Assembly (NCBI RefSeq): GCF_037975245.1
Contig: NC_092576.1
Location: 33,768,611 to 33,832,610, forward strand
DNA from: Apostichopus japonicus
Taxonomy: Eukaryota; Echinodermata; Holothuroidea; Aspidochirotida; Stichopodidae
Length of the DNA stretch: 64,000 nt
Reading direction: 5' to 3'
The notes under the pieces are model-generated. The model had not been told where the DNA came from. It saw only the letters and a list, made by a program, of their open reading frames with translations, and made no database searches. The translations under genes were made by a program, and so were the position numbers. Positions 1-11,282 of this stretch are shown here, in pieces (positions within the stretch are counted from its first letter, which is position 1; each line of letters opens with the position of its first letter).

Positions 1-368
1 ACAAATATGGTGGAATGTGTATACGCTTAATGCATAACTGTATATTCTCTGTACTCAGTATTCTCTAATAATTCCAGTGCAGCTGGCATTGCCACTTTAT
101 GAAAATACGCTGGACTTTTGTCATTTTGTAATAATGCTTGTCCCCAATTTTGTATAATACTTGTCCCCAATGTCCCCGCCCCCCCCCCTCCACAAACTCT
201 CAGACACAATTCTGGACTATTTTCTCAACAGAAAAAATGTAGCAGAAAGATAGCAGATATTGTACTCAAAAAGTGTACTCAGTATTCTCTAATAAACCAT
301 TGCCACTCTAGGAAAATACTTATACTTTGGCATCTACACAAAGCCAAAAAAATTAAAAAATGTCGCGT

Positions 369-574
369 CTAAATGCTTGGCAGTTTTAATGATGACGAAA
401 TGTTTCTAATGCAATCCTTAATGTTTTTCCAGGTCCTTCCTGAAAAATTGGCTGGATAATTTTCCATGCATACTAAAATCTTATCCTTTCCAGGAATGGT
501 CCCTCTCTTGATGTATTTCTTGAAGTGTTTAGTTAAAATATCCTTGTCTTCTTCTGGCCACTTTCTTGGAATGC
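369..574 (-). CDS. Terminal coding exon: SANT/Myb-like domain of a transposon-derived protein
   Basis: The exon has an acceptor (..TTTAAAAG before G574) and runs about 68 codons to a TAG at 369-371. It reads GIPRKWPEEDKDILTKHF.., then an IPGK segment, then GRTWKNIKDCIRN. The spaced tryptophans (near residues 6 and 50), the acidic E-E-D and the basic helix resemble a compact SANT/Myb-like DNA-binding fold. From memory, this tail with its IPGK and RTW.xIK signature ends a family of invertebrate and fish proteins that carry a tyrosine-recombinase-like segment upstream, as here. It joins in phase 1 to the exon at 1595-1687. No convincing AATAAA was checked downstream because the window ends. The coding call is fairly firm; the function is inference. 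Confidence 0.6.
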
Positions 575-1594
575 CTTTTAAAGAGAGAAATGCAAAAATA
601 CAGGAAAACTAAGTCACTTCATTTATCAATATAATTGTTATTTTCAAAATTAGACAGTGACTCAAAGTCGAAAATTTTTGTGGCATTGCAAAAAACATAA
701 ATGGATAACTTCTATCAGTCATGCAACATACCAAAATAAATTCCTTGACTCTTTGAGATATTAATATTTTTATACTGTATACTCATCAATTTCAGAAGGT
801 GGAATTCATAGTTTATGACACATTCCTGTCAGAAACAACACATGAAGTGGCTAGGACGCATATGATAGACTATTCTCTTATCAAAGGACAAGATAACAAT
901 TTAAACTTAACAAGGACATGTCTTAGTAAGTATGCAGTATCTATATAATACTTGAAGACAAGAAATATATCAATATTTAGGTAATAGAAGTTTGCAACTT
1001 TCTGCATCCTTTTGTATGATTTTCACAACCTCATTGACCTCACAATGCCATAACGTCATACAAAAGAAGAAATCTAACTTCAAATGGTGAAATTAAAGGA
1101 AAAAAGTTAGAACTTTCAACATTGTCTCAAAGAAATTTTCTGAAAAAGAATTGCTGAATATCTTAGTTTGCTTTTTTGTGATTGATACATGTAGAAAACT
1201 TGATGGACATGTCACAAGGGTCGAAAATGGCGACAAAATGCAAAAAGCTGCTTAAAGTTTGCTACAAAGGAGCTAACCACTCTTCAAAAAGCAGGACATA
1301 TATAGAAAAATAAATGTACTTAAAATAAGTTTGTATTCAATCGACTATCACCAACCATAGCAAATTTTATGCCTCAAGTTTAAGTATTTTGTTATGAAAC
1401 TAGGCTTTGCTAGTGCTTCTCCATTTGTGTTTCCAAGATGAGCATTTGGAAAGTTAGTTAGTTATTCTCATTTTTTCTCCATCACCAGGTGAGAAAGAAA
1501 TCCATAAACATACAAAGTACGCAGACAGTCCATCTGTCTACTCAGTAGCCTTCATCACTCAATATACATCAAAGCCACAACTAACATTTCTTAC

Positions 1595-1687
1595 CGGAAG
1601 TGTTTTTTGGTTTCCTTTCTGTTTTTGAGGTACTTGGCTGAGCATCCTTAGCTCTATAACACATCTGTTCAGAATGTTCAGGAATTT
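1595..1687 (-). CDS. Internal exon, Ser/Thr/Lys-rich linker
   Basis: A 93-nt phase 1-1 exon lies between TTTTACAG and GTAAGAAAT. It encodes about 31 residues, IPEHSEQMCYRAKDAQ then a Pro/Ser/Thr/Lys stretch. The frame continues into the SANT-like exon at 369-574 through a split glycine codon. The donor and the first ~30 intronic bases closely match those of the neighbouring exon 1817-1888, so the two donor regions probably arose by local duplication. No domain is recognisable; it is a flexible linker. Confidence 0.55.
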
Positions 1688-1816
1688 CTGTAAAACAGAA
1701 ATAAAATTATGCATTACATTTACAGCAGCACACATAAAACTAATACACATCAAAACTTTGATTCATTCAATGAAGTAGGTCTTTAGATCAAAGCCACAAC
1801 AAGTGACATTTCTCAC

Positions 1817-1888
1817 CTGAAGTCATTTTATCCATCTTTTCATTCTGCTCAATTGTTTCACCTTCCTCCTCCAAGACCTGAGTAAGTT
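1817..1888 (-). CDS. Internal exon, acidic linker
   Basis: A 72-nt phase 1-1 exon runs from a CCTCTACAG acceptor to a CTTCAG/GTGAGAAA donor. It encodes 24 residues, mainly acidic: LTQVLEEEGETIEQNEKMDK. The split codon with the upstream exon (2566 donor, phase 1) gives glutamate and keeps the frame open. The intron to the next exon is only 129 bp. No domain; it links the recombinase-like part to the C-terminal SANT-like part. Confidence 0.55.
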
Positions 1889-2565
1889 CTGTAGAGGAAA
1901 AAGTTTTTTCTATGAAATTAGCTCAGCAACCTACATAACACTCAGAAAGTAACATGATTTCTCATAAAATGTAAGGATTGTTTTATACAAGATTTGGAAG
2001 ACCCTAACTAATGTTATAAGAGTTGTTAAGTACGTCATACTTAGTAGACTAATTGGTTCACTGCCCTCATTCTTTAAAATTTACCCAGCTTTCATATTAG
2101 CAAACTTTGAATCCAGTAGTACATCAACAGTAATTGATCCAAACATAAATGTTAGGCAAACTTAAGATGCACTTATGAACATGCTTTTTTTTTTATATAT
2201 AAATTTTCCACACAAACAACAAATTCAACCCGCAGCTACCATCTATATTGCAGTTTAGTGACTTGATCTAGAGAATGAAGGATATGTCTTTAAAAACTAA
2301 TGATCCAAGGTACAGACTAGTATCAGAAATACATTCTTAAATAGGTGGTGTCATCTTCAAAGATCTGTAGTACAAAATGCCCCAGCATTGTCAGCAGACT
2401 TTGCATGATGTCACTTTTATTTCATTTTTTGTTTTGGTGCGTTTCATCTGCGAGTCAAAATCTACACATATACGATAGTTGTGCAGTAGTTCTGCTCTCC
2501 TACGTGCGGTGATTTATTTATACAGCCCAGCCATCTCATTGCAGTTTTAACTTCTGTAAACATAC

Positions 2566-2775
2566 CTATTTCGTCCAACGAGATCTCGTCTAAGGTCCTC
2601 CCAACAAAATTTGAAGACTTGCCCGAGTCGACTGCCATGAGTAGTTTTGCTACTTTTGCCTTTTCTAGGGTGCTGCTTGGAAGCCTATAATGTTGATGGT
2701 GAACAGCCATAGAATGGCCCAAGTGCTCAGCAAGCCATTGAGCTTGGTGCTCCCCTAGGGCAAACACTTGTACCT
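2566..2775 (-). CDS. Tyrosine-recombinase-like C-terminal exon
   Basis: The translation contains WLAEHLGHSMAVHHQHYRLP followed by SSTLEKAKVAKLL and GRTLDEISLDEI. HLGH followed 8-9 residues later by a tyrosine in an H..YRLP context matches the end of the tyrosine-recombinase catalytic domain (LGH..xxx..Y), as in Crypton-type and related eukaryotic recombinases. The exon ends at a phase-1 donor (AATAG/GTATG at 2561-2566), which joins in frame to 1817-1888. The 5' limit is uncertain. Further upstream, to a possible acceptor at 2854, a +1-shifted frame reads HHVELKCDKEGFEVRYK and then hits a stop, so a 1-nt frameshift near 2760-2780 or a missed splice is likely. Without an intact N-terminal catalytic part in the window, activity is unlikely. 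Confidence 0.5.
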
Positions 2776-2988
2776 CACTTCAAAGCCTTCCTTATCGCAC
2801 TTTAGTTCAACATGATGGAAGCAGTCCTGTTGTGGGGTGATCCTTTTATGAAACTACACAAAAAGAGATAACATCACAAAACATATAACATCAAGAAAAC
2901 ACATGCAGTGACTTTGAAAGCAATTAAAAGCAGAAGCAAAATGATGTTTTAGACATCCTAACCTGAAATAAACCTATACATACATCAC

Positions 2989-3044
2989 CCGATACTGGCT
3001 CCATGTAGTTCCAAGTAGCTAGCTCATCTTTTAAGTGAGAAGTA
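2989..3044 (-). other. Possible small exon
   Basis: An open 56-nt interval between TTATTTCAG and a GTGATG donor reads TSHLKDELATWNYMEPVS. It sits between the exons at 4347-4680 and 2566-2775. Its phase does not join cleanly to the reading found at 2776-2853, so it is either a chance ORF or part of a decayed gene. Confidence 0.2.
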
Positions 3045-3096
3045 CTGAAATAATGTAAGAAATGCCACTTCAACTAAAATTACAGAAATGTCCAAT

Positions 3097-3706
3097 GGGC
3101 ATTTCCATGAAAAAGTGGACATGGGCTCAAAATATAAAATCTGCAATCACATTTTGTCATTGGTTAAATGTTGTTGCAAACATATCCAAGTTTGTGGAAT
3201 CAATATGATACCTTCCTAAATATTGATTGAATTTTAGAAATTTGCATATGAAGTGAAAGGATGCTGTAATGCAAATTTTGTGCACAAATTATTAACAGAT
3301 TTGTTTTTGTTCTCCTAAGAAATTAAATCGTAATACTCAACTGATTTGTACATTTATTGCTTACATAGTGCACTAACTTCAGATATCACTACCAACCTTT
3401 TGAATATATAATCAAAAATAATATATTTTTTGCTTTATTCAAACCTCTATGTACTGTAGCTGATGTAACATGAGTTATTGAAATTATTATTTTTTCCCCA
3501 TACATCAAATATGACACTATTAAAAATCTCATAATTGGATTTTGGTTTCTACTCATCATCTCAAATGTGAAACAAGTAAAGAAATGTTGTGCACCCCACT
3601 ATGTTTAAGTCGGGTAGGTGATGCAAATGGTAACGTGAGTTACCATGTTACGTGAGTTATCATACAGTATTATCATGCTTATAATGTCAGTGTAGTAGAC
3701 AATTAT
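3097..3706 (+). repeat. Dispersed repeat R1, copy 1
   Basis: About 600 bp starting GGGCATTTCCATGAAAAAGT recurs in the same orientation at 25797-26394 with small indels, e.g. a TTTTTTGTTG insertion around 25926. The 3' part contains the GTAACGTGAGTTACC words. No terminal repeat or ORF was seen. It is probably a fragment of a non-autonomous element. Confidence 0.75.
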
Positions 3707-5224
3707 GGAATAACAATTAGTTAAAAACCACTTGCGATTATCACTATTTTTTAGTTATCCCGTCTATAATCCATTAATAACATCTGGTAAATGTCAGTCT
3801 TTCCATTTATGAAATAAATGAATGAAAAAATAATAATTGTAAAAATTCTTTCAATTTCTTCCACATGGTAGCCTAACACCTCACTAAGTCAATCGGGTAA
3901 TCTAGCCTAACCATCTGTTTATTTGCTGAAATTGTGACACAGTTATAAGATATCTATGGAATACTTATATTATTGCTATTATCTTTGACCACATGGTAGC
4001 CTAACACCACACTAAGTCAATGGGAAAATCTTGCATAACCATCGGTATGCAAAAAAAAATGTCACACTTTGCATAGGATTCGGGTAATAAGTTAGGAACC
4101 GGGTAGTATCACGACGGGTGGGTACCCGGATACCCCTTGCAAACACTAGTTAATGTGCGTGTAAATGTCTTACAATTTAACCCTTTCGTATGCTAAAAGG
4201 AATTTTGATTTTGGTACATTAAGCTAGGCCAGATATAAGAAACGGGGGCTGCTAATGCTGTTAGACAGTGTTAGACATAGTAACCCATAACCATATAGAT
4301 ATTATAAAACTTACTGGTTTATATATTTACTTCGTTCCCCACTTACCTGTCTCCCCACAACCTATGCACCGCATTCTACCGTGTCTAGAATGCCCTGGTA
4401 ATCTTTTAACACTGTACACCCTCACTGGCCCAAATGGCCTTCCTTCATTTTTCTACCCACAAAGTGTCTCAATGTGTTTTTCGGAGTTAGAAAAATTTTC
4501 GCGAAATTCGCCCGGATTACCTTGGATCAACATGAAATATTCCTCAATACTATCACAGGGCCTATTTAACCTCGCCACTTGCAATTTAACAAACTTTATC
4601 ATTGATGTCAATTGTTTTGGCCATTTCCTCCACTGTTCATTGGCTCTACTGTTGAATGATATGGAGCACTGCAGTGATTCCTACATAATATGAAACTGCA
4701 AATAAGTTAATAACAGTTACACTGTGTTACAAAGTGAACACAAGAAGTAATTTTATTAAAGCTTGAAATTGTTACATAAAAATTAGTAAGATTGAATTGT
4801 GTCAGCAACTTATTTTTTATTAACTGTTATGCGTGGACAAATTGTAACGTGAGTTACCGTGTCTTGCATCATTTTTATGCAACTGGACAATGATATAGGA
4901 ATTTTTTGGCAACCTATATGTTTACTATAGTAGGTAAGGTATAACTACCAAATTTCACTTGTCTTAGAGTTCACTTAGTATGAGGACACTTTTTAAGTAA
5001 AATTTGTTTACCAGTTTTGGCGCTTTTAGATATGTATGTGAGTTACCGACTCAATTTTCCCTATACAATCTACATGAAGCAAATTTTTGATTTTTTTTTT
5101 TTTTTTTTTACTTAGGTATGCCGTCAGCATTGTGGTAACTACTATAGAAGAAGTAATGTTGTGTTAGTAAAATATATGGTACAAAGAGAAGACGAAAAAC
5201 ATCAAAAATTAATGTGAGTTACCG
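3467..5224 (+). repeat. Region with scattered GTAACGTGAGTTACC words
   Basis: A semi-palindromic word, GTAAC-GTGA-GTTAC, recurs in exact or near form around 3470, 3631, 3648, 4843, 5036 and 5213, with unrelated spacing. Words of this kind are typical of subterminal transposase-binding repeats or of degraded foldback arms. The interval overlaps the pseudo-exon at 4347-4680 on the other strand. Confidence 0.5.
4347..4680 (-). pseudogene. Upstream exon of the same transposon-derived gene, with an in-frame stop
   Basis: On the minus strand the frame begins after TTATGTAG with ESLQCSISFNSRANEQW, continues through LNRPCDSIEEYFMLIQGN and after one TAG (4453-4455) goes on with GRPFGPVRVYSVKRLPGHSR and MRCIGCGETG, ending at a canonical phase-1 donor (ACAG/GTAAGTG at 4342-4347). 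The region after the stop is as protein-like as the region before it, including a CxxC pair, so the stop is most simply a disabling mutation. Phase 1 agrees with the other introns of this gene. A decayed copy of the end of this exon lies at 39611-39690. Linking it to the exons at 369-2775 rests on strand, proximity and phase; exons between 2860 and 4340 were not securely found. Confidence 0.4.
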
Positions 5225-6428
5225 TGGAAATGCAAAACTTGACAAAAAATGTTAGTTTATGACTAACTCAAAAAACAAGTAAGATAAAACAACAAGAGCA
5301 GCAATATCTCAAAGACAACGGTACTTAGCCGTGTGTTAAAGGTTAATAACCACTGTGGTTTCTCAAGTTCTGTAATAGTAATATGCATGATACCAAGTTT
5401 AATATAACCATCATGTAATGTACCTGTTAAAATCTAACTTAAATTTGCAGTTCTACAATTTGCATATTCACACATTTGACCCTGTGAGGCTGTGACCCCG
5501 TTAATAAATATGATATACAAGGAACCAAAACATTTAAGGTCTGATACAATGCTACCAGTGAAATAAACTTCTCTTCTTTAGACTGTACTGAGAGTTTCAC
5601 ATTTTAATCAGATAACTTGACTATCTATAAAGCAGACTGTATGTGCTAATACCATGGAAGCGCTACAGTAATACAATGTACCTGGCAGTTAACAAACCTT
5701 TGAAGTCAAAACTAAAAGAAACCCCCCCCAACATGACCCCCCAAAAAAGTAAATGGTTTATTCATAAAGTGCCCATTTGTTGTGAATAAAATGAGACTAC
5801 TGGTCTAACCAGGGAGTTGTCCATTACAACTCCCTGGACAGAGCATGAATTTTCTCTATGCAGACTCTTTCCAAATGCATAAGCTTTATCACTGTGCAAA
5901 TGGGTTACAGTACATGCTTGTAGTGATACCATATGCATTCCTCCTCTCTAGTGACTGTTCCCAGTAGCAAGACATATGATCCCATCCAGCTCTCACATAG
6001 GCCTATGGTCTTCTTGTAATGACTATACACAGTGAATTCATGAGAGTTCAATCTGGCTGTAAGGCATGTTTATAAATGAAATCTGATACATTCCTTTCGA
6101 AGTTGCAAAGAAAACAAGTGCACTATTTCAATGGTTTCTTCCTTATAAGATGGGAGTATACTGTTGTCTACATAATAACTACCAAATGGGAAAATTTCCT
6201 GTTCATCCTAGAATTGCCTTTCCCATGGATAGTTTGAATGCACCAAGTAACTTCACTGACACAAACTACTTGTAAGGCCTGTAATGATAAATATTTTCTG
6301 TAAGTTAAGTCCAATTATGCATTTTATTGTAAAATAACCTCACAAGGAAACCAAATTGTCTTTTATTTCTTTGCAATGTCACACCTTCACATTGATGAAA
6401 TTTTGAAATAACAATTAAACCCAAATAG
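5225..6428. other. Non-coding stretch with one perfect hairpin
   Basis: No exon or element was recognised. It contains the 12-bp-arm hairpin CCAGGGAGTTGT..ACAACTCCCTGG at 5809-5837 (see separate entry) and short C-runs around 5711 and 5740. Confidence 0.5.
5809..5837. repeat. Perfect hairpin CCAGGGAGTTGT / ACAACTCCCTGG
   Basis: Two 12-bp arms are separated by CCATT. The same palindrome recurs at 59706-59732 and one arm at 19608-19620. It is probably the terminal or core part of a small dispersed element. Confidence 0.7.
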
Positions 6429-6589
6429 GCCAAAAGCCTGTCCCATATGATTTCACCCCATTTAGCCCAGAAGGTTTGACCCCTTAAAGTTACTTAGACC
6501 ATCTAGGCCATTCACAAAAAAATTGTCAGCTCAACCCCAGTGGTCGGGTTCGGACCCCAGACCCCCTGAAAAAGACCCCCCGGGCGGGT

Positions 6590-7375
6590 TAATTTCACCC
6601 CATCTAGCCCATGGACCAAACTTTGTCAGAAGGAAGTAGTATGGTTGTACATTACAAAAAAGGCAAAACTGACAAAATTCCTGGTCGGGAAGGGGTTGTC
6701 AGACCCCCCACTAAGTCACCCCCAGTCGGGTTGATTTCACCCCATCTAGCCCATGGACCAAACTTTGGCAAAAGGAAGTAGCATGGTAGTATGTTACAAA
6801 AATGGAAAAACTGACAAACTTGTTGGTCGGGAAGGTGATGTCAGACCCCCACAAAGTTTACCCTGACCCACCCCCCAAAAGGCGGGTTGATTGCACCCCA
6901 TCTAGCCCATGGACCAAACTTTGTCAGAAGGAAGTAGTATGGCTGTACATTACAAAAAAGGCAAAACTGACAAAATTCCTGGTTGGGAAAGGGTTGTCAG
7001 ACCCCCCACTAAGTCACCCCCAGTCGGGTTAATTTCACCCTATCTAGCCCATGGATCAAACTTTGTCAGAAGGAAGTAGTATGGCTGTACATTACAAAAA
7101 AGGCAAAACTGACAAAATTCCTGGTCGGGAAGGGGTTGTCAGACCCCCCACTAGGTCACCCCCAGTCGGGTTGATTTCACCCCATCTAGCCCATGGACCA
7201 AACTTTGGCAAAACCAAACTTTGTCAAAAGTTAGTGGTATGGATGTACATTACAAAAAGTAAAACTGACAAAATTCCCAGTCGGGGAGGTGTTGTCAGAC
7301 CCCAACAAATGTCACCCTCACCCACTCCAAAAGGCGGGTTGATTTCACCCCATCTTAGCCCACAGACTTAACTTT
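6590..7375 (+). repeat. Left tandem arm of foldback copy 1
   Basis: About six units of 141-165 bp, each with GATTTCACCCC, GGACCAAACTTTG, TACATTACAAAA and GGTCGGGAAGG blocks. The short ORFs here (repeated ..HGPNF.., ..KTDKIPG..) are translations of the repeat, not genes. Confidence 0.85.
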
Positions 7376-9640
7376 GTCGAAAGGAATTAGTATGTCTGTA
7401 CATTAAAATAAAGGAAAATCTGACAAAATTGCTGGTCGGGAAGGGGTTTTCGGACCCCCCAAAAGGTGCCCCCACCCAGCCAATTCAATTCACGCAATCT
7501 AATCATAGACCAGAATTTTGTTTAAAGAAAGTATTCAAGACATTGTATTATAAAACATGGAAAAACTTACCAAATGGTCTGAAAGCAAAGATGTACCCAT
7601 TCTGGTCACATGGGCCACTTTTGTATTTGTGTAACATAATATATACCGTAAAAGCAAGAAATGGATACATGTAGAACCAGGAACAAATGTTAAATATGAA
7701 AAGTTTTTACACTTGTAAAGCAGATTCCTTTGCATGAAAAATGTAGAAAATAACAACATGCTTTCAACAGGACCAGCCCCAGTTCATGTTGGTAGAATAA
7801 GTTTGCTTGTTCAACATGGTTGTTTGGACTGGAAATTACCATACTTGTGTCTTCAATATGACAAACAGTCATGGAAAACTATAATAATTATTATTTAACA
7901 AGATAATTTAATTTAGGAAATACCATCCACAAAAGAGGAAATAGTTACAGCTAGAACCCCACCAAACATTGCATTTGAACAAACATGGCGAATGTGGCCT
8001 CACTCAGTTTTAAGGCCCTTCTGTTATTGGGCACAATGCGATTAAAGGTTTTAAAATACAAATGGTTATTCTTAAAAGTCTATGTCTTTTTGATTAGTTC
8101 CTATGATACAGTACGTCTCTGTCATTGTTCACCATCAGGTAACTTGCATAATTCTGTTGTGTCCATCTTATCAATCCACCTCTTCTGCAAATATTTTAAG
8201 TAAAGTGTGATTTGTAAACAAATTGCTAAGGTAAAGTTTACCAGTTACAGGATTTTCGACAGATAAACCGCAGTTATGAAGCCTCGATCAAGATTGATTT
8301 GCCAAATTTGGGTTCAAAATGTGAAAATTATTAGATATAAAAATAAAGGGAAATCCAGATATCTGATTTTTCAGACAAGTAGTGTCTGCACGATTTGAAT
8401 AATGCACTTATTTTCCAGCATTCTTGTCTGGAACACAACTTTTTTTGGGTGGTCTGAAAGGGGAAGGGTACACCCGCCACAACACCCCCTAAATCAGACA
8501 CTAAATACAGATCAAATAGTTGAAATATGCTCTTGGTTTTTTTTTTTTTTTTTGGGGGGGGGGGGGGAGGGGGAATACTGCCTTTTCACCTATGATGTAA
8601 ATCAAATTAAACTTCCAGATTTTGTAAATATTCCTTGATTTCAACCAAATAATCTTTATACTGGCATATGTTACCAATTGTAGGTTTAAAAAGAAACAAT
8701 ATGAGTACTTAATTATTGGTTGCAATAGTACAATGTGAGCTACTATAGAAATCTAACCCATAGGATACATATATATTTAAGGAAATGCCAAAAATGAAAT
8801 GAAAACAATTGCACAAGGAAAGTATGCATTCGTAACACAAAAACAGCTGAAGCAGGGGAGGGGGGGGGGCAGCTTCAATAATATAATTGAGTGGTCAAGC
8901 CTCCCCCCCCCAAATAAACTTCTTTGATTAACCAATTATATACCTGTCATATCTATAACTATTTGAAAAGGCTTCAGAAATTAGAAGAATGTTCCAATAA
9001 CGATATCTAATATGCCAAAGGGTCCCCAATATTTTTTTGTTCCACCTCTGCTGTAACACCATATATTATGGGACCAAGCAGATAACTGGGTTGCAGGCCA
9101 TTAACTATAGCAGGTCTTATTTTTTACATGAATAAAACATGGGAATAGAGCAATTTGGTGAAAGTGGAGGACCAACTATGGTCACATAACAGGATGTGGG
9201 CAAGGTTGTACAGTAATACAGACATAAGACAAAGAGGGTCAATGTATTGTCTTATGAATTAAAACATTTCCAGCAAAAGGCAGGAGAAACTCCTCCCACA
9301 AGATTCTCATCTATATCAGTATGTTTATTAGGCCAGGGATGCCTACCCATAATTTTTACTTAGGTGCTATAGTAAAAAAAAATCAAAATGTTTTAAACTG
9401 ACCAAAAACAGGAGCATCATTGTGTTTCAGTCACTTCCTTGCCTAGCAACTTTGGACTGCTTGTCACCAAAAAAGATGAAGCAATTAAGAAAGGCAAGCC
9501 ATAATGGACATTGAAGGCTCTTTTGAATTACATAGAATATCTCCTCTCATAAATATAATCATTAAATATTTATTTTTGTAATAATTATGTTTATATTTTT
9601 ATCATCTCAGTTCATGGGTAAAAGACACTGGGTAGGGGCT
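7376..9640 (+). repeat. Unique core of foldback copy 1
   Basis: Non-repetitive 2.27 kb, almost identical by eye to the reverse complement of about 28070-30410. It carries a poly-T/poly-G junction at 8537-8567 (17 T then 14 G) that differs in length from copy 2. No protein domain was recognised on either strand. Confidence 0.7.
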
Positions 9641-11110
9641 CTTTGTAGGGGTCTGACAACCCCTTCCGAACAGCAATTTTGTAAGATATTCCTTTTTTTT
9701 AACGTACAGACATACTACCTTCTTTTGACAAAATTTGGTCTATGGGCTAGAAGGGGTGAAATCAACTCGCCTTTTGGGGTTGGGTGAGGGTGACCTTTGT
9801 GGGGGTCTGACAACACCTTCCCGACTAGGAATTTTGCCAGTTTTACACTTTTTGTAATGTACAGCCATACTACTTCCTTTTGACAAAGTTTGGTCCATGG
9901 GCTAGATGGGATGAAATCAACCCTACTGGGGGTGACTTAGTGGGGGGTCTGACAACCCCTTCCTGACCAGGAATTTTGTCAGTTTTACACTTTTTGTAAT
10001 GTACATCCATACTACTACCTTTTGACAAAGTTTGGTATTGCCAAAGTTTGGTCCATGGGCTAGATGGGGTGAAATCAACCCGACTGGGGTGACCTAGTGG
10101 GGGGTCTGACAACCCTTTCCCGACCAGGAATTTTGTCAGTTTTGCCTTTTTTGTAATGTACAGCCATACTACTTCCTTCTGACAAAGTTTGGTCCATGGG
10201 CTAGATGGGGTGAAATCAACCCGACTGGGGGTGACTTAGTGGGGGGTCTGACAACCCATTCCCAACCAGGAAATTTGTCAGTTTTGCCTTTTTTGTAATG
10301 TACATCCATACTACTACCTTTTGACAAAGTTTGGTATTGCAAAAGTTTGGTCCATGGGCTAGATGGGGTGAAATCAACCCGACTGGGGGTGACTTAGTGG
10401 GGGGTCTGACAACCCCTTCCTGACCAGGAATTTTGTCAGTTTTACACTTTTTGTAATGTACATCCATACTACTACCTTTTGACAAAGTTTGGTATTGCAA
10501 AAGTTTGGTCCATGGGCTAGATGGGGTGAAATCAACCCGACTGGGGTGACCTAGTGGGGGGTCTGACAACCCTTTCCCGACCAGGAATTTTGTCAGTTTT
10601 GCCTTTTTTGTAATGTACAGCCATACTACTTCCTTCTGACAAAGTTTGGTCCATGGGCTAGATGGGGTGAAATCAACCCGACTGGGGGTGACTTAGTGGG
10701 GGGTCTGACAACCCATTCCCAACCAGGAAATTTGTCAGTTTTGCCTTTTTTGTAATGTACATCCATACTACTACCTTTTGACAAAGTTTGGTATTGCAAA
10801 AGTTTGGTCCATGGGCTAGATGGGGTGAAATCAACCCGACTGGGGTGACCTAGTGGGGGGTCTGACAACCCTTTCCCGACCAGGAATTTTGTCAGTTTTG
10901 CCTTTTTTGTAATGTACAGCCATACTACTTCCTTCTGACAAAGTTTGGTCCATGGGCTAGATGGGGTGAAATCAACCCGACTGGGGGTGACTTAGTGGGG
11001 GGTCTGACAACCCCTTCCCAACCAGGAAATTTGTCAGTTTTGCCTTTTTTGTAATGTACAGCCATACTACTTCCTTCTGACAAAGTTTGGTCCATGGGCT
11101 AGATGGGGTG
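9640..11110 (-). repeat. Right tandem arm of foldback copy 1
   Basis: About ten inverted units in two alternating types: a ~141-bp type and a ~157-bp type that carries an extra GTATTGCAAAAGTTTGG block. The types recur as a higher-order pattern between 10040 and 10950, which points to unequal exchange. Confidence 0.85.
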
Positions 11111-11282
11111 AAATTACCCCGTCCGGGGGGTTATTTTTCAGGGGGTCTGGGGTCCGAACCCGACCACTGGGGTTGAGCTGACAATTTTTTTGTGAATGAC
11201 CTAGATGGTCTAAGTAACTTTAAGGGGTCAAACCTTCTGGGCTAAATGGGGTGAAATCATATGGGACAGGCTCCCAGACTAA

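Larger units (their letters stand above)
6429..11279 (+). mobile_element. Large foldback element, copy 1 (tandem-repeat inverted arms)
   Basis: The left terminus GCCAAAAGCCTGTCCCATAT is mirrored at the right by ATATGGGACAGGCTCCCAGA. The left arm (about 6590-7375) holds ~6 units and the right arm (about 9640-11110) ~10 units of a 140-158-bp repeat; each unit opens with GATTTCACCCCATCTAGCCC or its complement. The terminal ~160 bp are themselves a diverged unit. The core (7376-9640) has no credible ORF, so the element looks non-autonomous. Aligned with copy 2 (27419-31357, opposite orientation), the ends place flanking triplets TAG (6426-6428) and TAA (11280-11282), a near match to a 3-bp duplication. 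TWA triplets suit PIF/Harbinger, but the superfamily is inference. Confidence 0.8.

Noticed and set aside
4268-4693. 141-codon plus-strand ORF
   Set aside because: It is the shadow of the minus-strand exon 4347-4680, which has better domain-like content and splice sites.
6800-11000. Many repeated short ORFs (..HGPNF.., ..VHYKKGKTDK..) suggesting a repeat protein gene
   Set aside because: They are translations of the ~145-bp tandem arm units in both orientations, without start context, splice sites or conservation beyond the DNA repeat.
6590-11110. CRISPR-like array
   Set aside because: Units are contiguous satellite-type repeats without unique spacers, in a eukaryotic foldback element.
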